From: Acidobacteriota bacterium
GTDB taxonomy: Bacteria > Acidobacteriota > Terriglobia > Acidiferrales > UBA7541
Length of the DNA: 64,000 nucleotides
Assembly: GCA_003225315.1 (NCBI GenBank)
Contig: QHZD01000028.1
Coordinates: forward strand, 1-64,000
Reading direction: 5' to 3'
The position numbers and the translations under genes are program-made. Positions 52,719-62,174 of the stretch are shown piece after piece. The notes under the pieces were generated by a model, which ran no database searches, was not told where the DNA came from, and saw only the letters and a program-made list of their open reading frames with translations. Each line of letters opens with the position of its first letter. The stretch's first letter is position 1.

Positions 52719-53829
52719 GGAACACCCTTCCTGGCTCAACGGTAAGAGCGCTCCGAACCGAGGCGATGGATGCCAACGAGCACATGGTCAAACTTGGCAC
52801 GACCATGACAGCGGGCAACCACCAAGGCATGTAGATCCAAGGAATCAGCGATCTTGCATGATCGATGACGGGAATCACCGCAAAGAGTCCCAGAACGCTG
52901 CCGACCGCACCGCAGAGCAAAGCCTGGGTGAGAACGACGCGCGCCACGAGCGACCTGGGCGCTCCTAAGGCTTTCAGGGTCGCGTATTCCTCGATGTTCT
53001 CCATGGTGTTCGCGTAGATAGTTTGAGAAACAACAACCAGCCCGATCAAAAAACCCAAAACCGCGGCGGTCAGAATCGCGCCGCCGGCTCCGGTTTTTAT
53101 CGTCCAATACATCCGGGATTTGTGAGCAAATTCGTCCCGAGTGAGTACATCGACTTCCGGAAGCCGTTCCTGCAAACTTTGTTTGACATCCGCGACAGAG
53201 GAGCCCTTGCTGACTCGCAACACGACGTACATGGCGTCGTCAGGCCCGAAACCGAGATACCGGATGGCGTTGCGATAGGAAGTGAACAAAAAAGGAACGC
53301 CAAGGAACGCGCCATAACCTTGGATCTGCCGCTCGATGCTGGCGCGGTGACGATTGATCTCAACTTCTGTCGGCAGTGCCGGGACGGCAATCAGGTCCCG
53401 ATCGCTCACGTCGTAAAGAACCGCGTCAGGGGATATCTCTCCGGCCAACTCGGGCACATCGGGAACCGGGAAACGCTTTCCTACATTGGGGTCCGCCCCG
53501 ACGAGGGCAACGACCTGTTGTTTTCCCTTGGGAGTGCGATAGACCGCAAAGGCCATGCAAACGCGGTCCGTTTGCATTACTCCGGGAACGCCTGCCGCCA
53601 TCTCTCTCACACGGCTTTCCAAAGTCGTTCCAAACTCGAAGGCCTGTACTCCCCTCGCTGTGATCCAGATATCTGAGTCGCTGGCATCGATCAACCTGGA
53701 CGCGGCCCGCAGGAAGCCAACCAAGAGACTGCCCTGAAACACCATCAGAAACACGGCAAAAGACACACCCAGCACGGTCACGGAGAAGCGAGAGCGATCG
53801 TGAATGATGTTCTGCCAGGCTAATTTCAT
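52711..53829 (-). CDS. FtsX-like ABC permease (DevC type)
   Basis: 372 residues. N-terminal helix with the typical MKLAWQNIIHDRSRFSVTVL start, a large periplasmic domain (about 45-250) and three C-terminal helices (GGAILTAAVLGFLIGLVVVS, QTIYANTMENIEEYATLKAL, VLTQALLCGAVGSVLGLFAV). The NTMENIEEYATLKALGAPRS motif is the coupling region for the ATPase. First gene of the exporter operon. The exported compound is unknown; DevBCA complexes export glycolipids in cyanobacteria. Confidence 0.9.
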   Translation of the reverse strand: MKLAWQNIIHDRSRFSVTVLGVSFAVFLMVFQGSLLVGFLRAASRLIDASDSDIWITARGVQAFEFGTTLESRVREMAAGVPGVMQTDRVCMAFAVYRTPKGKQQVVALVGADPNVGKRFPVPDVPELAGEISPDAVLYDVSDRDLIAVPALPTEVEINRHRASIERQIQGYGAFLGVPFLFTSYRNAIRYLGFGPDDAMYVVLRVSKGSSVADVKQSLQERLPEVDVLTRDEFAHKSRMYWTIKTGAGGAILTAAVLGFLIGLVVVSQTIYANTMENIEEYATLKALGAPRSLVARVVLTQALLCGAVGSVLGLFAVIPVIDHARSLIPWIYMPWWLPAVMVVPSLTMCSLASIASVRSALTVEPGRVFRA

Positions 53830-53851
53830 GGCATTCTGCGCAAGCCGGGAA

Positions 53852-55942
53852 CTACTTCCAAGCCGGCTGTCCTATGAGAAGTGCTCCCGCTTCCTCGGCC
53901 GCCAGGGGTTTGGAAAAATAAAAACCCTGGGCAAACTTGCAGTGCAGTTTCCTCAGGAATGCAACTTGTTCGATCGTTTCCACTCCTTCGGCAACCACGT
54001 CAAGCCGGAGATTGTTGGCCAGCGGCATAATGGTCTTGGCAATCTCCATGCCCTCGCCGCCTTCACACATGCCGCTGATGAACGAACGATCGATTTTCAA
54101 AGTATCAAGCGGAAAGCGGTGTAGGTAACTTAGCGAAGAATAGCCGGTGCCGAAATCATCGATGGCCAGGCGGATACCCAAAGCTTTTATTTGCAGCAAC
54201 ATTTCCACTGCCGCGGAAGGATCTCCCATGACGGTGCTTTCCGTAATTTCCAGCTTCAGAGATTCCGGTGGAAAAGCCAGTTCACGAAGCAACCCCTTTA
54301 TGTCCGAGACCAGATTCGGCTGTAGAAACTGTTTAACGGACAGGTTTACGCTGATGATTAAATCGGGGTCGGCGTCGGGATTGGCCTTCCAGTCGCTGAT
54401 CTGGCGGCAAGCTTCGCGCAAATTCCACCACCCCAGTTCGCGAATGAGTCCCGTTTCTTCAGCGACAGCAATAAATTCTTCCGGACCAAGTAACCCGCGA
54501 GTCGGATGCTCCCAGCGCAACAGGGCCTCAAAACCGGCAATTTTGCCCGAAGCCAGTGACACTATCGGCTGGTAAAAATTGCGAAATTCCTGCCGCTCAA
54601 GGGCGCGGCGCAAGTCGGTCTCCAATTGCAGCCGAGCCATTACACTCGCGCGCATATCTGCGTCGAATACTTCGAAGCGTGCTTTGCCGAGAGACTTGGC
54701 CCGGTACATGGCTGTGTCGGCATCACGCAGGATGTCTTCCGGTTGCTCGTATGCCGGATTGCTCAAAGCAATTCCGATACTCACGGAGGTGAATACTTCT
54801 TTGCCACCCAAAACAAACGGAGCCGTCAACGCTTTCATTAGCCGCTCTGCAGCCCGTTTCGCATCGTTCGGATCTTTAAGGTCATCAAGCAAAACAGTGA
54901 ACTCATCTCCGCCTAGTCGCGCGACAGTAAAGGACTCTCCCAAACGCGCGACGGTATCGGTCGACCTCAGGCACTTTTCCAATCTGTTAGCGACCCCGAG
55001 CAAGAGCTGATCACCAATCAGGTGACCGACGCTGTCGTTGATCATCTTGAACCCATCGAGGTCCAAGAATAGGACCGCAAATATATGATCTTTGCGGCGT
55101 TTGGCATGCTTGATAACGCGCCCTAGCCGGTCAATGAAGAGCAGACGATTAGGTAGGCCCGTCAGGGGATCGGAGACCTTTCCTTCCGTGATGTCGGTTT
55201 GCGATCCGGCCATCCGCAAGGTTTTTCCCGAAGCATCCCTAACCGCCAGCCCTCTGCTTAGCATCCAGCGGAATGATCCATCCTTGTGCAGCATCCGGTG
55301 CTCGCTCTCAAAATGAGGGGTCAGGCCTTTTTGGTGAGCGGCAATCTCTTGTTTGACCCTTTCGCGATCCGCATCATGAATCCGGTCAAACCACTCTTCG
55401 GGTGTGCCTCCGACTTCGCCTTCCTGACATCCCAACATGGCCTTCCAGCGAGGCGAGTAATGCACGAAGTTGGTAAGAACATTCCAGTCCCAAAGGCCGT
55501 CGTTGGCGCCCTGAGCCGCCAAGGCATAGCGCTCTTCACTCTCCCTCAGTGCTTCCTGCGCCCGCTTGTGGGATAACTGAGTGCCGATGCGCGCGACCGC
55601 AACAGGAAAATCAATCGGTTTGGTCAGGTAATCGTTCGCACCCATATCCAGTGCCTTGACGATATCTTCACTCTGATTTTTTGCGGTCACCATAATGACC
55701 GGCAGTTCGATGGGAGAGTAGGCCTCGCGCAGAGTTTTCAGTGCATCGAGACCGCTAATTTCCGGCATTTCGATATCCAGGAGCACCAAGTCGACACCTT
55801 CTTGCTCGACTCGTTGCAGCAGCTGCCGCGCATTTTCGGCCAACGCAATCTCATAGCCTTTGCGTGCCAGCCTGCGGGCAAGCATGTCCCGGTTCATTTC
55901 GTTGTCATCCACAATGAGAAGTCGGTTCTTGTGCGTGTTCAT
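53852..55942 (-). CDS. REC-PAS-GGDEF-EAL c-di-GMP turnover protein
   Basis: 696 residues. REC domain 1-125 (LLIVDDNEMNRDMLARRLAR, LVLLDIEMPEISGLDALKTL, TKPIDFPVAV), PAS-like domain about 135-255 (ALAAQGANDGLWDWNVLTNF), a GGDEF domain with an intact active site (VARLGGDEFTVLLDDL) and an EAL domain (IAGFEALLRWEHPTRGLLGP, then LAIDDFGTGYSSLSYLHRFP). Both synthesis and breakdown of c-di-GMP are possible. Its start overlaps the single-domain REC gene stop by 4 nt, so phosphorelay control by the upstream kinase is likely. Confidence 0.94.
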   Translation of the reverse strand: MNTHKNRLLIVDDNEMNRDMLARRLARKGYEIALAENARQLLQRVEQEGVDLVLLDIEMPEISGLDALKTLREAYSPIELPVIMVTAKNQSEDIVKALDMGANDYLTKPIDFPVAVARIGTQLSHKRAQEALRESEERYALAAQGANDGLWDWNVLTNFVHYSPRWKAMLGCQEGEVGGTPEEWFDRIHDADRERVKQEIAAHQKGLTPHFESEHRMLHKDGSFRWMLSRGLAVRDASGKTLRMAGSQTDITEGKVSDPLTGLPNRLLFIDRLGRVIKHAKRRKDHIFAVLFLDLDGFKMINDSVGHLIGDQLLLGVANRLEKCLRSTDTVARLGESFTVARLGGDEFTVLLDDLKDPNDAKRAAERLMKALTAPFVLGGKEVFTSVSIGIALSNPAYEQPEDILRDADTAMYRAKSLGKARFEVFDADMRASVMARLQLETDLRRALERQEFRNFYQPIVSLASGKIAGFEALLRWEHPTRGLLGPEEFIAVAEETGLIRELGWWNLREACRQISDWKANPDADPDLIISVNLSVKQFLQPNLVSDIKGLLRELAFPPESLKLEITESTVMGDPSAAVEMLLQIKALGIRLAIDDFGTGYSSLSYLHRFPLDTLKIDRSFISGMCEGGEGMEIAKTIMPLANNLRLDVVAEGVETIEQVAFLRKLHCKFAQGFYFSKPLAAEEAGALLIGQPAWK

Positions 55943-56316
55943 GACACTTTCTTTTCTACGAGCAAACTCTCGATCTTCTCGCTCAAACGGGCAAAATCAA
56001 CCGGCTTCGTGTCATAGTCATCGCAACCAATACCAAGCGCCTTTTCCCGGTCGCTTACCATGGCATGCGCAGTTAGCGCGATGATGGGGATATGACGAGT
56101 CAATGCGTTGGCTTTCAAGAGGCGAGTGACTTCCCAGCCATCCATCGCGGGCAGGCTTATGTCCATCAGAATGAGGTCAGGCGCTTCCGAACGCGCCAGC
56201 GAATAGCCCTTTTCGCCATCCTGGGCCGTTACGACGGTGTATCCTTTCTTCTGGAGCCGCCGTGAAAGCATGTCCCGATTCATTTCGTTGTCTTCGACTA
56301 GCAGGATCTTCGGCAT
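55939..56316 (-). CDS. Single-domain response regulator
   Basis: 125 residues from ATG 56316, with AGGAG 8 nt before it; the track's longer version is unsupported. Complete REC: KILLVEDNEMNRDMLSRRLQ, LILMDISLPAMDGWEVTRLL, IIALTAHAMVSDREKALGIG and KPVDFARL. Like DivK/CheY it has no output domain. One nucleotide separates it from the hybrid kinase stop, and it overlaps the GGDEF-EAL gene, so it is a dedicated phosphate shuttle in this operon. Confidence 0.92.
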   Translation of the reverse strand: MPKILLVEDNEMNRDMLSRRLQKKGYTVVTAQDGEKGYSLARSEAPDLILMDISLPAMDGWEVTRLLKANALTRHIPIIALTAHAMVSDREKALGIGCDDYDTKPVDFARLSEKIESLLVEKKVS

Positions 56317-56317
56317 G

Positions 56318-58378
56318 TCAGTTTCTCCTAGTCTTAGGAACCCTAGCTCCGACAGTCTTGCGGCTGGCTGGACTTTCCGCAACATAGGATAAGGGGACCG
56401 AATTAATGTCCGTGATAGAAGTGCGCGCAACCCTGTGTTTTTCTACAAGAACTGCAAGACGGTCGCGATCGACCGGTTTGATAAGATAATTGGAAGCGCC
56501 CATGTCCAGGCCCATCGCTTCATTGTCGACGATGGTGACCATTATGACGGGAATATCAGCCAACTTGGAATCGCTCTTGAGCTTGTTTAAGACGGTCCAT
56601 CCGTCGCACTCGGGCATTACAACGTCAAGCGTTATGAGCAGGGGATCAACTTGCTTGGCAAGCCGAAGGCCTTCTTCGCCGTTCGCGGCCGCGACCACAT
56701 GGAAATCCAGTTTTGAGAGGAAGCGGGACATCAGATCGCGCACCGACGGGTCATCGTCTATCACCAGGATCGTTTCCATGCCGGCCTTGGTCTCGGACGG
56801 TGCCGCAGGAATCTTGCTGGCGCTATCTGACTGTGCGGCTTCTGTTGTCTCGATGACAAGTTGAGCGGGTAAGCGCACCGTGAAGGCAGCACCTTGGCCA
56901 GGCTCGCTCTCCACACAGATTTGCCCTTTCATCAGTTGAACGAAGCGGTGCGTGATGGCAAGTCCCAGGCCGGTCCCACCATATTTCCTGGCAATCGAGG
57001 CGTCCGCCTGAGCAAACTCTTGAAACAAGTTTTCCTTTTGCTTGGCTGAGATGCCAATCCCGGTATCTCGCACCTGGAATTGAATCCAATCTCGATTCTC
57101 GAGCTTGATTTGATCCACATCCACGGAGACAGTACCGTGGTCCGTAAATTTGCAAGCGTTGCTCAGCAGGTTGAACAGGATTTGCCGAACCTTGGTGATG
57201 TCCGCCCGCATCGTATTCACGCTGTCCGCCAGATGAACTTGAATCGAGTTGCCATTCTTGGCCGCGGCGGGCTGGAGAGTTGTGACCATCTCCTCGATCA
57301 CCTGTGACACGTCGAAGTTCTCCAGGTGGAGCCCCATCTTGCCGGCTTCGATCTTCGACAGGTCAAGCACATCATTGATCAAGGACAACAAGTGCTTTCC
57401 GGCGCCTTGAATTTTCCGGAGGTCCTGAACATTCTCGACCTTGCCGCTATCCCTGGTTTCCTCTTCCAGCATCTCGCTATAACCGATGATGGCGTTGAGC
57501 GGAGTGCGCAACTCGTGGCTCATATTCGCGAGAAATGTGCTCTTGGCGCGGTTGGCTTCTTCCGCCGCGTGCTTGGCCTTGAGCAATTCTTCCTGCGCCT
57601 GCTTACGCTGAAATACTTCTTCCTCAAGCTCTTGCGTCCTGGTCTTCAACTCACCGTTAGTGCTCTGCAGCGCGGTATCTCGCTGTTGGATTTCGGAGAG
57701 CATAGTATTAAATCCATCGATCAATCGGCCGATTTCGTCGCCATACGTTTTGACCGCTCGGACAGCGTAATTCTTGTTTGAAGAAACCATTCGCATGGTG
57801 TCTTCCAGGTGCAAAATGGGCTTTGAAATCAGCCCTTGAAGCTTCGAGGAGACAAACAGGGCGAATAGCCCGGAAACGAGCACAAATATGATGAGGATGT
57901 TTGCATACCGTTTGGCGCGCAGACTCCATTGGCGCATGTCGGACTGCAGAAACAGCGTTCCGACGTGCTCCCCGTTTAGGGTAACTTCCTGGAAGACTTC
58001 CAGGTACCCCCCTTCAAAGCGGGTGCCTTTCTTTTGCAAATGGATGGGAAGAAACCCGGAAAACGCCGCGTTGCCTCGAAAATAATGGGCAAAGATCTTG
58101 CCGTCGGGCTTGTATAAGACAGCGGTGACAATGTCTTCTTTTGCCGTGAGAGCAGACAATGTTGCGGTCGCAGCAGGTTCGTCCTTGAACTCCATGGCTC
58201 CCGCGCTGTTGTACCCGATGATTTCAGCCTGAGTCATTAAATCCTGGCGGAGCAAGTTACGAAATGAAACGAGATCGTAAATAAGAAAGCTGACGGAGGA
58301 CAGGATCAGGGCGATGCTGCTCGTCAGCATCGTTATCAGCGTGAGTTTCCGCTTGATGGATAGATTTTGGAGGATCAT
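56318..58378 (-). CDS. Hybrid sensor histidine kinase (CHASE8-like, HAMP, HisKA, HATPase, REC)
   Basis: 686 residues. First membrane helix near 15-35, a periplasmic domain about 36-155 resembling CHASE8 (QDLMTQAEIIGYNSAGAMEF), second helix (ILIIFVLVSGLFALFVSSKL), HAMP, a coiled coil, then HisKA with the phospho-His in FLANMSHELRTPLNAIIGYS. HATPase boxes: NLLSNACKFTDHGTVS, VRDTGIGIS and YGGTGLGLAITHRFVQLMKG. C-terminal REC (ILVIDDDPSVRDLMSRFLSK, TLDVVMPECDGWTVLNKLKS). Overlaps the YfiR gene by 4 nt. It likely senses through the periplasmic YfiR protein. Confidence 0.93.
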   Translation of the reverse strand: MILQNLSIKRKLTLITMLTSSIALILSSVSFLIYDLVSFRNLLRQDLMTQAEIIGYNSAGAMEFKDEPAATATLSALTAKEDIVTAVLYKPDGKIFAHYFRGNAAFSGFLPIHLQKKGTRFEGGYLEVFQEVTLNGEHVGTLFLQSDMRQWSLRAKRYANILIIFVLVSGLFALFVSSKLQGLISKPILHLEDTMRMVSSNKNYAVRAVKTYGDEIGRLIDGFNTMLSEIQQRDTALQSTNGELKTRTQELEEEVFQRKQAQEELLKAKHAAEEANRAKSTFLANMSHELRTPLNAIIGYSEMLEEETRDSGKVENVQDLRKIQGAGKHLLSLINDVLDLSKIEAGKMGLHLENFDVSQVIEEMVTTLQPAAAKNGNSIQVHLADSVNTMRADITKVRQILFNLLSNACKFTDHGTVSVDVDQIKLENRDWIQFQVRDTGIGISAKQKENLFQEFAQADASIARKYGGTGLGLAITHRFVQLMKGQICVESEPGQGAAFTVRLPAQLVIETTEAAQSDSASKIPAAPSETKAGMETILVIDDDPSVRDLMSRFLSKLDFHVVAAANGEEGLRLAKQVDPLLITLDVVMPECDGWTVLNKLKSDSKLADIPVIMVTIVDNEAMGLDMGASNYLIKPVDRDRLAVLVEKHRVARTSITDINSVPLSYVAESPASRKTVGARVPKTRRN

Positions 58379-58968
58379 CCCGGCTTCCTCGTATCCGCGG
58401 CTGTGGCTTGTTGGATGATTCTCGCCAAAGTAAGCAATCTGGAACTGATCGTAAGGTCTGCCTGGTGCGCCGCCTCAACGTTGACCTCAAATCGCACTCG
58501 GTTGTCTTCCAGGACAAACCGAATCACGCCGCCGCGCTCTGCAAACCCGGGTGTTTCGCCCACTGTAAGAATTGGAAGAGTCTTCACAATCTGCAGCAAC
58601 TCATCGATGTGCGCTTTTTCTGAAGACCCCACAAACAGAATTTTGCAATCCCTGAGTTCTTTGAAGTCCGTGCCCCACTTCAGCCGTTTTACGACAAAAC
58701 TCCGCGCCCCGATTTTTTTGTTTTCGACGATCTGGTCGATGAGGGCTCCGAACGGATCTGTTCCTAGAATGCCGATCACAATTGGCGAGTCAGGCTGAGC
58801 AAAAGCGGCCGACGGCCATTCTACGAATTTGGCGAAATTGTAAATGAAGCCGGCCTTAATCAAGTATTCCGATGAGTCGCGCGAGTCCGGAGTCTGGGCA
58901 AAGGCCTGCGGACTCCCACTCAGCGAAACACTGAGAGCAACGATCAGAATTCTCAGCCGCCTCAACAT
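58375..58968 (-). CDS. YfiR-family periplasmic protein
   Basis: 197 residues from ATG 58968; the track adds 16. Signal peptide (LRILIVALSVSLSGSPQAFA). Matches the YfiR/DUF4154 family: YLIKAGFIYNFAKFVEWPS, IVIGILGTDPFGALIDQIVE, CKILFVGSSEKAHIDELLQI, VGETPGFAERGGVIRFVLED and VRFEVNVEAAHQADLTISSR. YfiR represses the diguanylate cyclase YfiN in Pseudomonas; here it precedes and overlaps a hybrid kinase and may act on it instead (inference). Confidence 0.9.
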   Translation of the reverse strand: MLRRLRILIVALSVSLSGSPQAFAQTPDSRDSSEYLIKAGFIYNFAKFVEWPSAAFAQPDSPIVIGILGTDPFGALIDQIVENKKIGARSFVVKRLKWGTDFKELRDCKILFVGSSEKAHIDELLQIVKTLPILTVGETPGFAERGGVIRFVLEDNRVRFEVNVEAAHQADLTISSRLLTLARIIQQATAADTRKPG

Positions 58969-59020
58969 CAAATTACCACCCACTGGTAACCGACAATCTG
59001 AAAGCTCGCACTTCAATCAA

Positions 59021-61090
59021 CTAAAACTTCACCGTAATACTTCCAAAGATGCTGCGCTTCACTACGGTCGGCGAGGTGTTTACGAAATCCGGCATAAATT
59101 CCAAGTGCCAGTTATTGAGCAAGTTCTGGCCGCCGATCGACAATTCCAGGCTTGTTACCGGCCTCCAGCCCAAATGCGCATCCAAAGAGTAGTAGCTCGG
59201 CAAGCCCAGGCTAGGAAGGTGGTCCACAAATCGAAGAGTTGTGTCTTGCTCGAAATGTTTCGGCAAGTCGACGGATGACCTCAAATACCATTGATGACGG
59301 GGGCTTGAGCCGTTTGGATTGTCGGGAGTCGGGTCCTGACTATCTAGATTCTTGTGTATGTCCATCTGCAGATAGCTGTAGGAGCCCATTAGTCTCCACT
59401 TGGGAACGACTTTCCAGTCTGCAAACAATTCAACGCCGTATGTTCCGCCGCTCATCTTGTTGCCGGCCACAAACGGAATGACGAAATCGGTCGGGGCAGG
59501 GCTCCCTTCGGGAAAAGGCGCACCCGGCTCCGCAGTGCGAAGATTTGAATAATTGTTGTAGAAGGTGGCTATGTCGAGCGAGAGATTCTTAGTTGCCTGC
59601 ACTCGATAACCAAGTTCGTATGCGAGGAGATCTTCGGAATTGAACTGGGAATTGAACTGACGGCTGCCGAAAACGGCCACCACCGCTGGCAAGGGTGTCG
59701 GGTTCGCAGGCGTCCCTGGGGGTATAACCTGTGAATTCAGGCGCAACCCCTCCTCGGTCAACGCCGGTGTCCGGACAGCGCGTGATACTGCGGTCCAGAT
59801 CGATTGATTTGGAGTTAGGTTCCAGAGCAATCGTGCGTTGGGCTCAATTTCGAACCCTGTAAATTCGTTGCGCTCGAATTTGGAGCCCAGCGTGATCTGC
59901 AGGCGATTGTCGACCAGGCTGATTTCATCCTGCAGGAATGTGCTGAACTGATTCAGCGTGACCTGGTTAGGCTGCAGGGAAACCGTGAAGCTGGCGTCGT
60001 TCTTGTCGCGGATCGACCGGTAGCCTAGTCCCCATACAAATTGCTGTGAGTCGCCAACGTGAAACCCGTGCTGGAAATCGAGGTCCAAAATATTCTGGTG
60101 GTCGCCGAAAAGAGAATGGTCGGTAATCGTCGTATTGTCGTAGTACATCTGCAACGACATCGAGGATCCTTCGGAAGTATGATTCCAGCGCCCAAGGATG
60201 TTTCCTCCGCTGTACTTCCCATCATTTGGGAACGTGTTGGAATACGGAGCTGATAGCGAGGCCACAGTCAGGGTCTCGTCAAACCTGCTGCGATAAATAT
60301 CTCCTTGCACCGTCAGCGAGTTAGCTCCGGCCGGTGTCCAATCCGCGCGGAATCCTCCGCGCAGGGCATCCCAGCCGTCGTGAGCCGTGATACCAGATGG
60401 ATATGCAGAAGGGCCCCAATCAAAATACTTTGTGTACGCTCGGTAGTAAGTGTTGTCGCCCAGTTTGCTGCCGAAACGAACACCGCCGGCTGCTCGTTCC
60501 TCCGTTCCGGCTCCGGCCGTCACGATCGCTGACTGCGTGGCCTTGGCCTTCTTGGTGATGACATTGATTACGCCATCGACGGCATTGGCACCCCAGAGGG
60601 TTGCTCCGGGGCCACGGATCACTTCGATCCTGTCTACATCCTCCAACATCACATCCTGGACATTCCAATACACGCCGGAAAACAGCGGAGTGTAGACACT
60701 TCGTCCGTCGATAAGTACCAGCAACTTATTGTCGAAACGTCCGTTGAAGCCGCGCGAACCAATGGCCCACTTGTTCTGATCGATTCGCGCCACTTCCAGA
60801 CCCGGGACCAGTCGCAATGCTTCGGGAATGCTGGTCGCTCCCGACCGCCGGATATCTTCTTGCGTTAGCACGAAAATCGCCGCCGCGGCGTCCGCCACTT
60901 TTTGCGAGCGCTTGGAGACGGAAGTCACCTGCATATTCCACAGGTCTTCCAAGCTCACGGCAGTAACGTCAACGTTCCGCGAATTCTGGGCCACGGCGCT
61001 ACCTGCGAGTAACACGGAGAGAAACCCAGCTAAGAAACTACGCCCAGCTTTTATCACTGGACCGGTTTTGTGTTCGCGATTTAACAACAT
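59021..61090 (-). CDS. TonB-dependent receptor of the signalling operon
   Basis: 689 residues from ATG 61090, with GAAGGG 9 nt upstream; the track's 42 earlier residues are unlikely. Signal peptide (AGRSFLAGFLSVLLAGSAVA), plug domain (LEDLWNMQVTSVSKRSQKVA, SGATSIPEALRLVPGLEVAR, VIRGPGATLWGANAVDGVIN) and beta-barrel ending in SIFGSITVKF. Resembles cobalamin/iron-complex or signal-transducing receptors and is smaller than the Oar-like one. Followed after 52 nt by yfiR-type and kinase genes. It may report ligand binding to the circuit. Confidence 0.92.
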   Translation of the reverse strand: MLLNREHKTGPVIKAGRSFLAGFLSVLLAGSAVAQNSRNVDVTAVSLEDLWNMQVTSVSKRSQKVADAAAAIFVLTQEDIRRSGATSIPEALRLVPGLEVARIDQNKWAIGSRGFNGRFDNKLLVLIDGRSVYTPLFSGVYWNVQDVMLEDVDRIEVIRGPGATLWGANAVDGVINVITKKAKATQSAIVTAGAGTEERAAGGVRFGSKLGDNTYYRAYTKYFDWGPSAYPSGITAHDGWDALRGGFRADWTPAGANSLTVQGDIYRSRFDETLTVASLSAPYSNTFPNDGKYSGGNILGRWNHTSEGSSMSLQMYYDNTTITDHSLFGDHQNILDLDFQHGFHVGDSQQFVWGLGYRSIRDKNDASFTVSLQPNQVTLNQFSTFLQDEISLVDNRLQITLGSKFERNEFTGFEIEPNARLLWNLTPNQSIWTAVSRAVRTPALTEEGLRLNSQVIPPGTPANPTPLPAVVAVFGSRQFNSQFNSEDLLAYELGYRVQATKNLSLDIATFYNNYSNLRTAEPGAPFPEGSPAPTDFVIPFVAGNKMSGGTYGVELFADWKVVPKWRLMGSYSYLQMDIHKNLDSQDPTPDNPNGSSPRHQWYLRSSVDLPKHFEQDTTLRFVDHLPSLGLPSYYSLDAHLGWRPVTSLELSIGGQNLLNNWHLEFMPDFVNTSPTVVKRSIFGSITVKF

Positions 61091-61361
61091 ATTTAGTTTC
61101 CCTTCTTGAAAATCGTCGGCTAGACGAGCGCGCGCTTCCTGGCGCTGAACCATCTCGGACAGTCGGATCGAGTCTTTTCCCCGTTCCCGATCATTTCGAT
61201 TCGTTTTGTCATTCATTTACGCACCCCAGCCAAACACTTTCGGCGATCAGAATTAAGTTATTGGCCCATTTCAAACTTGGCCCATTCCTCCCGCACTTCT
61301 TGGAGTACTTCCCCAGAAAGCCCCAACTGATGGCACAAAGTTCTGCAAGCCGGAGCTCCAC

Positions 61362-62174
61362 TCATAAACCTTTCTCCCCGGCTACCGTGAAGACTGTCGA
61401 ATACGTAAGCGAGTCCGGCCGGCGAAGATATTCAAGGAACGCCCGTGACTGTTCTTCCGCTTCGCTTGCACTGCCGAGTACGCGAGCCAACTGTGGCTTG
61501 GCAATCTCCAGCTTCAATTCCCACTGGTGCAAAATGTGCGGATCAGCCTCGCCCGCGATTAAGTGGTAGCATTCGACCTGGACATCAATATTCGTCAGCC
61601 CAGCATTCCGCGCCAACCAGAAGAGTTTCCTGCCCACAAACGGATCGAAACCGGTTGCACTCAGAGCTTCCACAACTCTCTCGAGCGTTCGCTGTACCGA
61701 GGGGTCTTCCGGGTAGTGCCACAACAGTTGGCCATCCAGGTCCTGCAGCAAAACAGTGCCGCCCGGCTTGCAGACTCTGGCCATCTCAGACACGGCTCGT
61801 TCTTTTTCCTTCAAGTACTGCAACAACATTCGGCAGTACACCAGGTCGAAGCTATTGGACCGAAACTCCATCGACTGAGCATCCCCGCAAACAAATCTGA
61901 CGCGTGAATTCTCGCGGTTTTTCTCCCTGGCTTGCTGCAAACGGCCCTCGCTCACGTCTATGCCCGTTGCTTTAATTGAAGAATCCAACTGGGTTACGGC
62001 GCGCAAAATGACGCCAGGACCGCATCCCACTGAGAGGATCTCTGCGCCCGGGCAGACCCGGTGCGCCAGGTACTTTTGCACCCAGGCGTCGGGATCAACC
62101 TTGAGCTCGAGGCGCAATGCCTCGCGCGGATCCTCCATGATGTATTCCGCAGTGGCAGTGCCTTTTTGCATCAC
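61362..62174 (-). CDS. Class I SAM-dependent methyltransferase
   Basis: 270 residues. Rossmann methyltransferase motifs: motif I ILSVGCGPGVILRAV, TGIDVSEGRLQQAREKN, VRFVCGDAQSMEFRSNSFDL, YCRMLLQYLKEKERAVSEMA and GGTVLLQDLDGQLLWH. Acceptor unknown. The start overlaps the stop of the 373-residue gene by 4 nt. The TonB receptor lies further downstream on the same strand after 270 nt, so a link is possible but not certain. Confidence 0.9.
   Translation of the reverse strand: MMQKGTATAEYIMEDPREALRLELKVDPDAWVQKYLAHRVCPGAEILSVGCGPGVILRAVTQLDSSIKATGIDVSEGRLQQAREKNRENSRVRFVCGDAQSMEFRSNSFDLVYCRMLLQYLKEKERAVSEMARVCKPGGTVLLQDLDGQLLWHYPEDPSVQRTLERVVEALSATGFDPFVGRKLFWLARNAGLTNIDVQVECYHLIAGEADPHILHQWELKLEIAKPQLARVLGSASEAEEQSRAFLEYLRRPDSLTYSTVFTVAGEKGL

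Noticed and set aside
54940-55000. Repeated VARLG-FTV segment in the GGDEF domain as a tandem duplication
   Set aside because: From memory, similar spacing between a VARLG and the ARLGGDEF motif occurs in many GGDEF-EAL proteins, so it is not evidence of a recent duplication.
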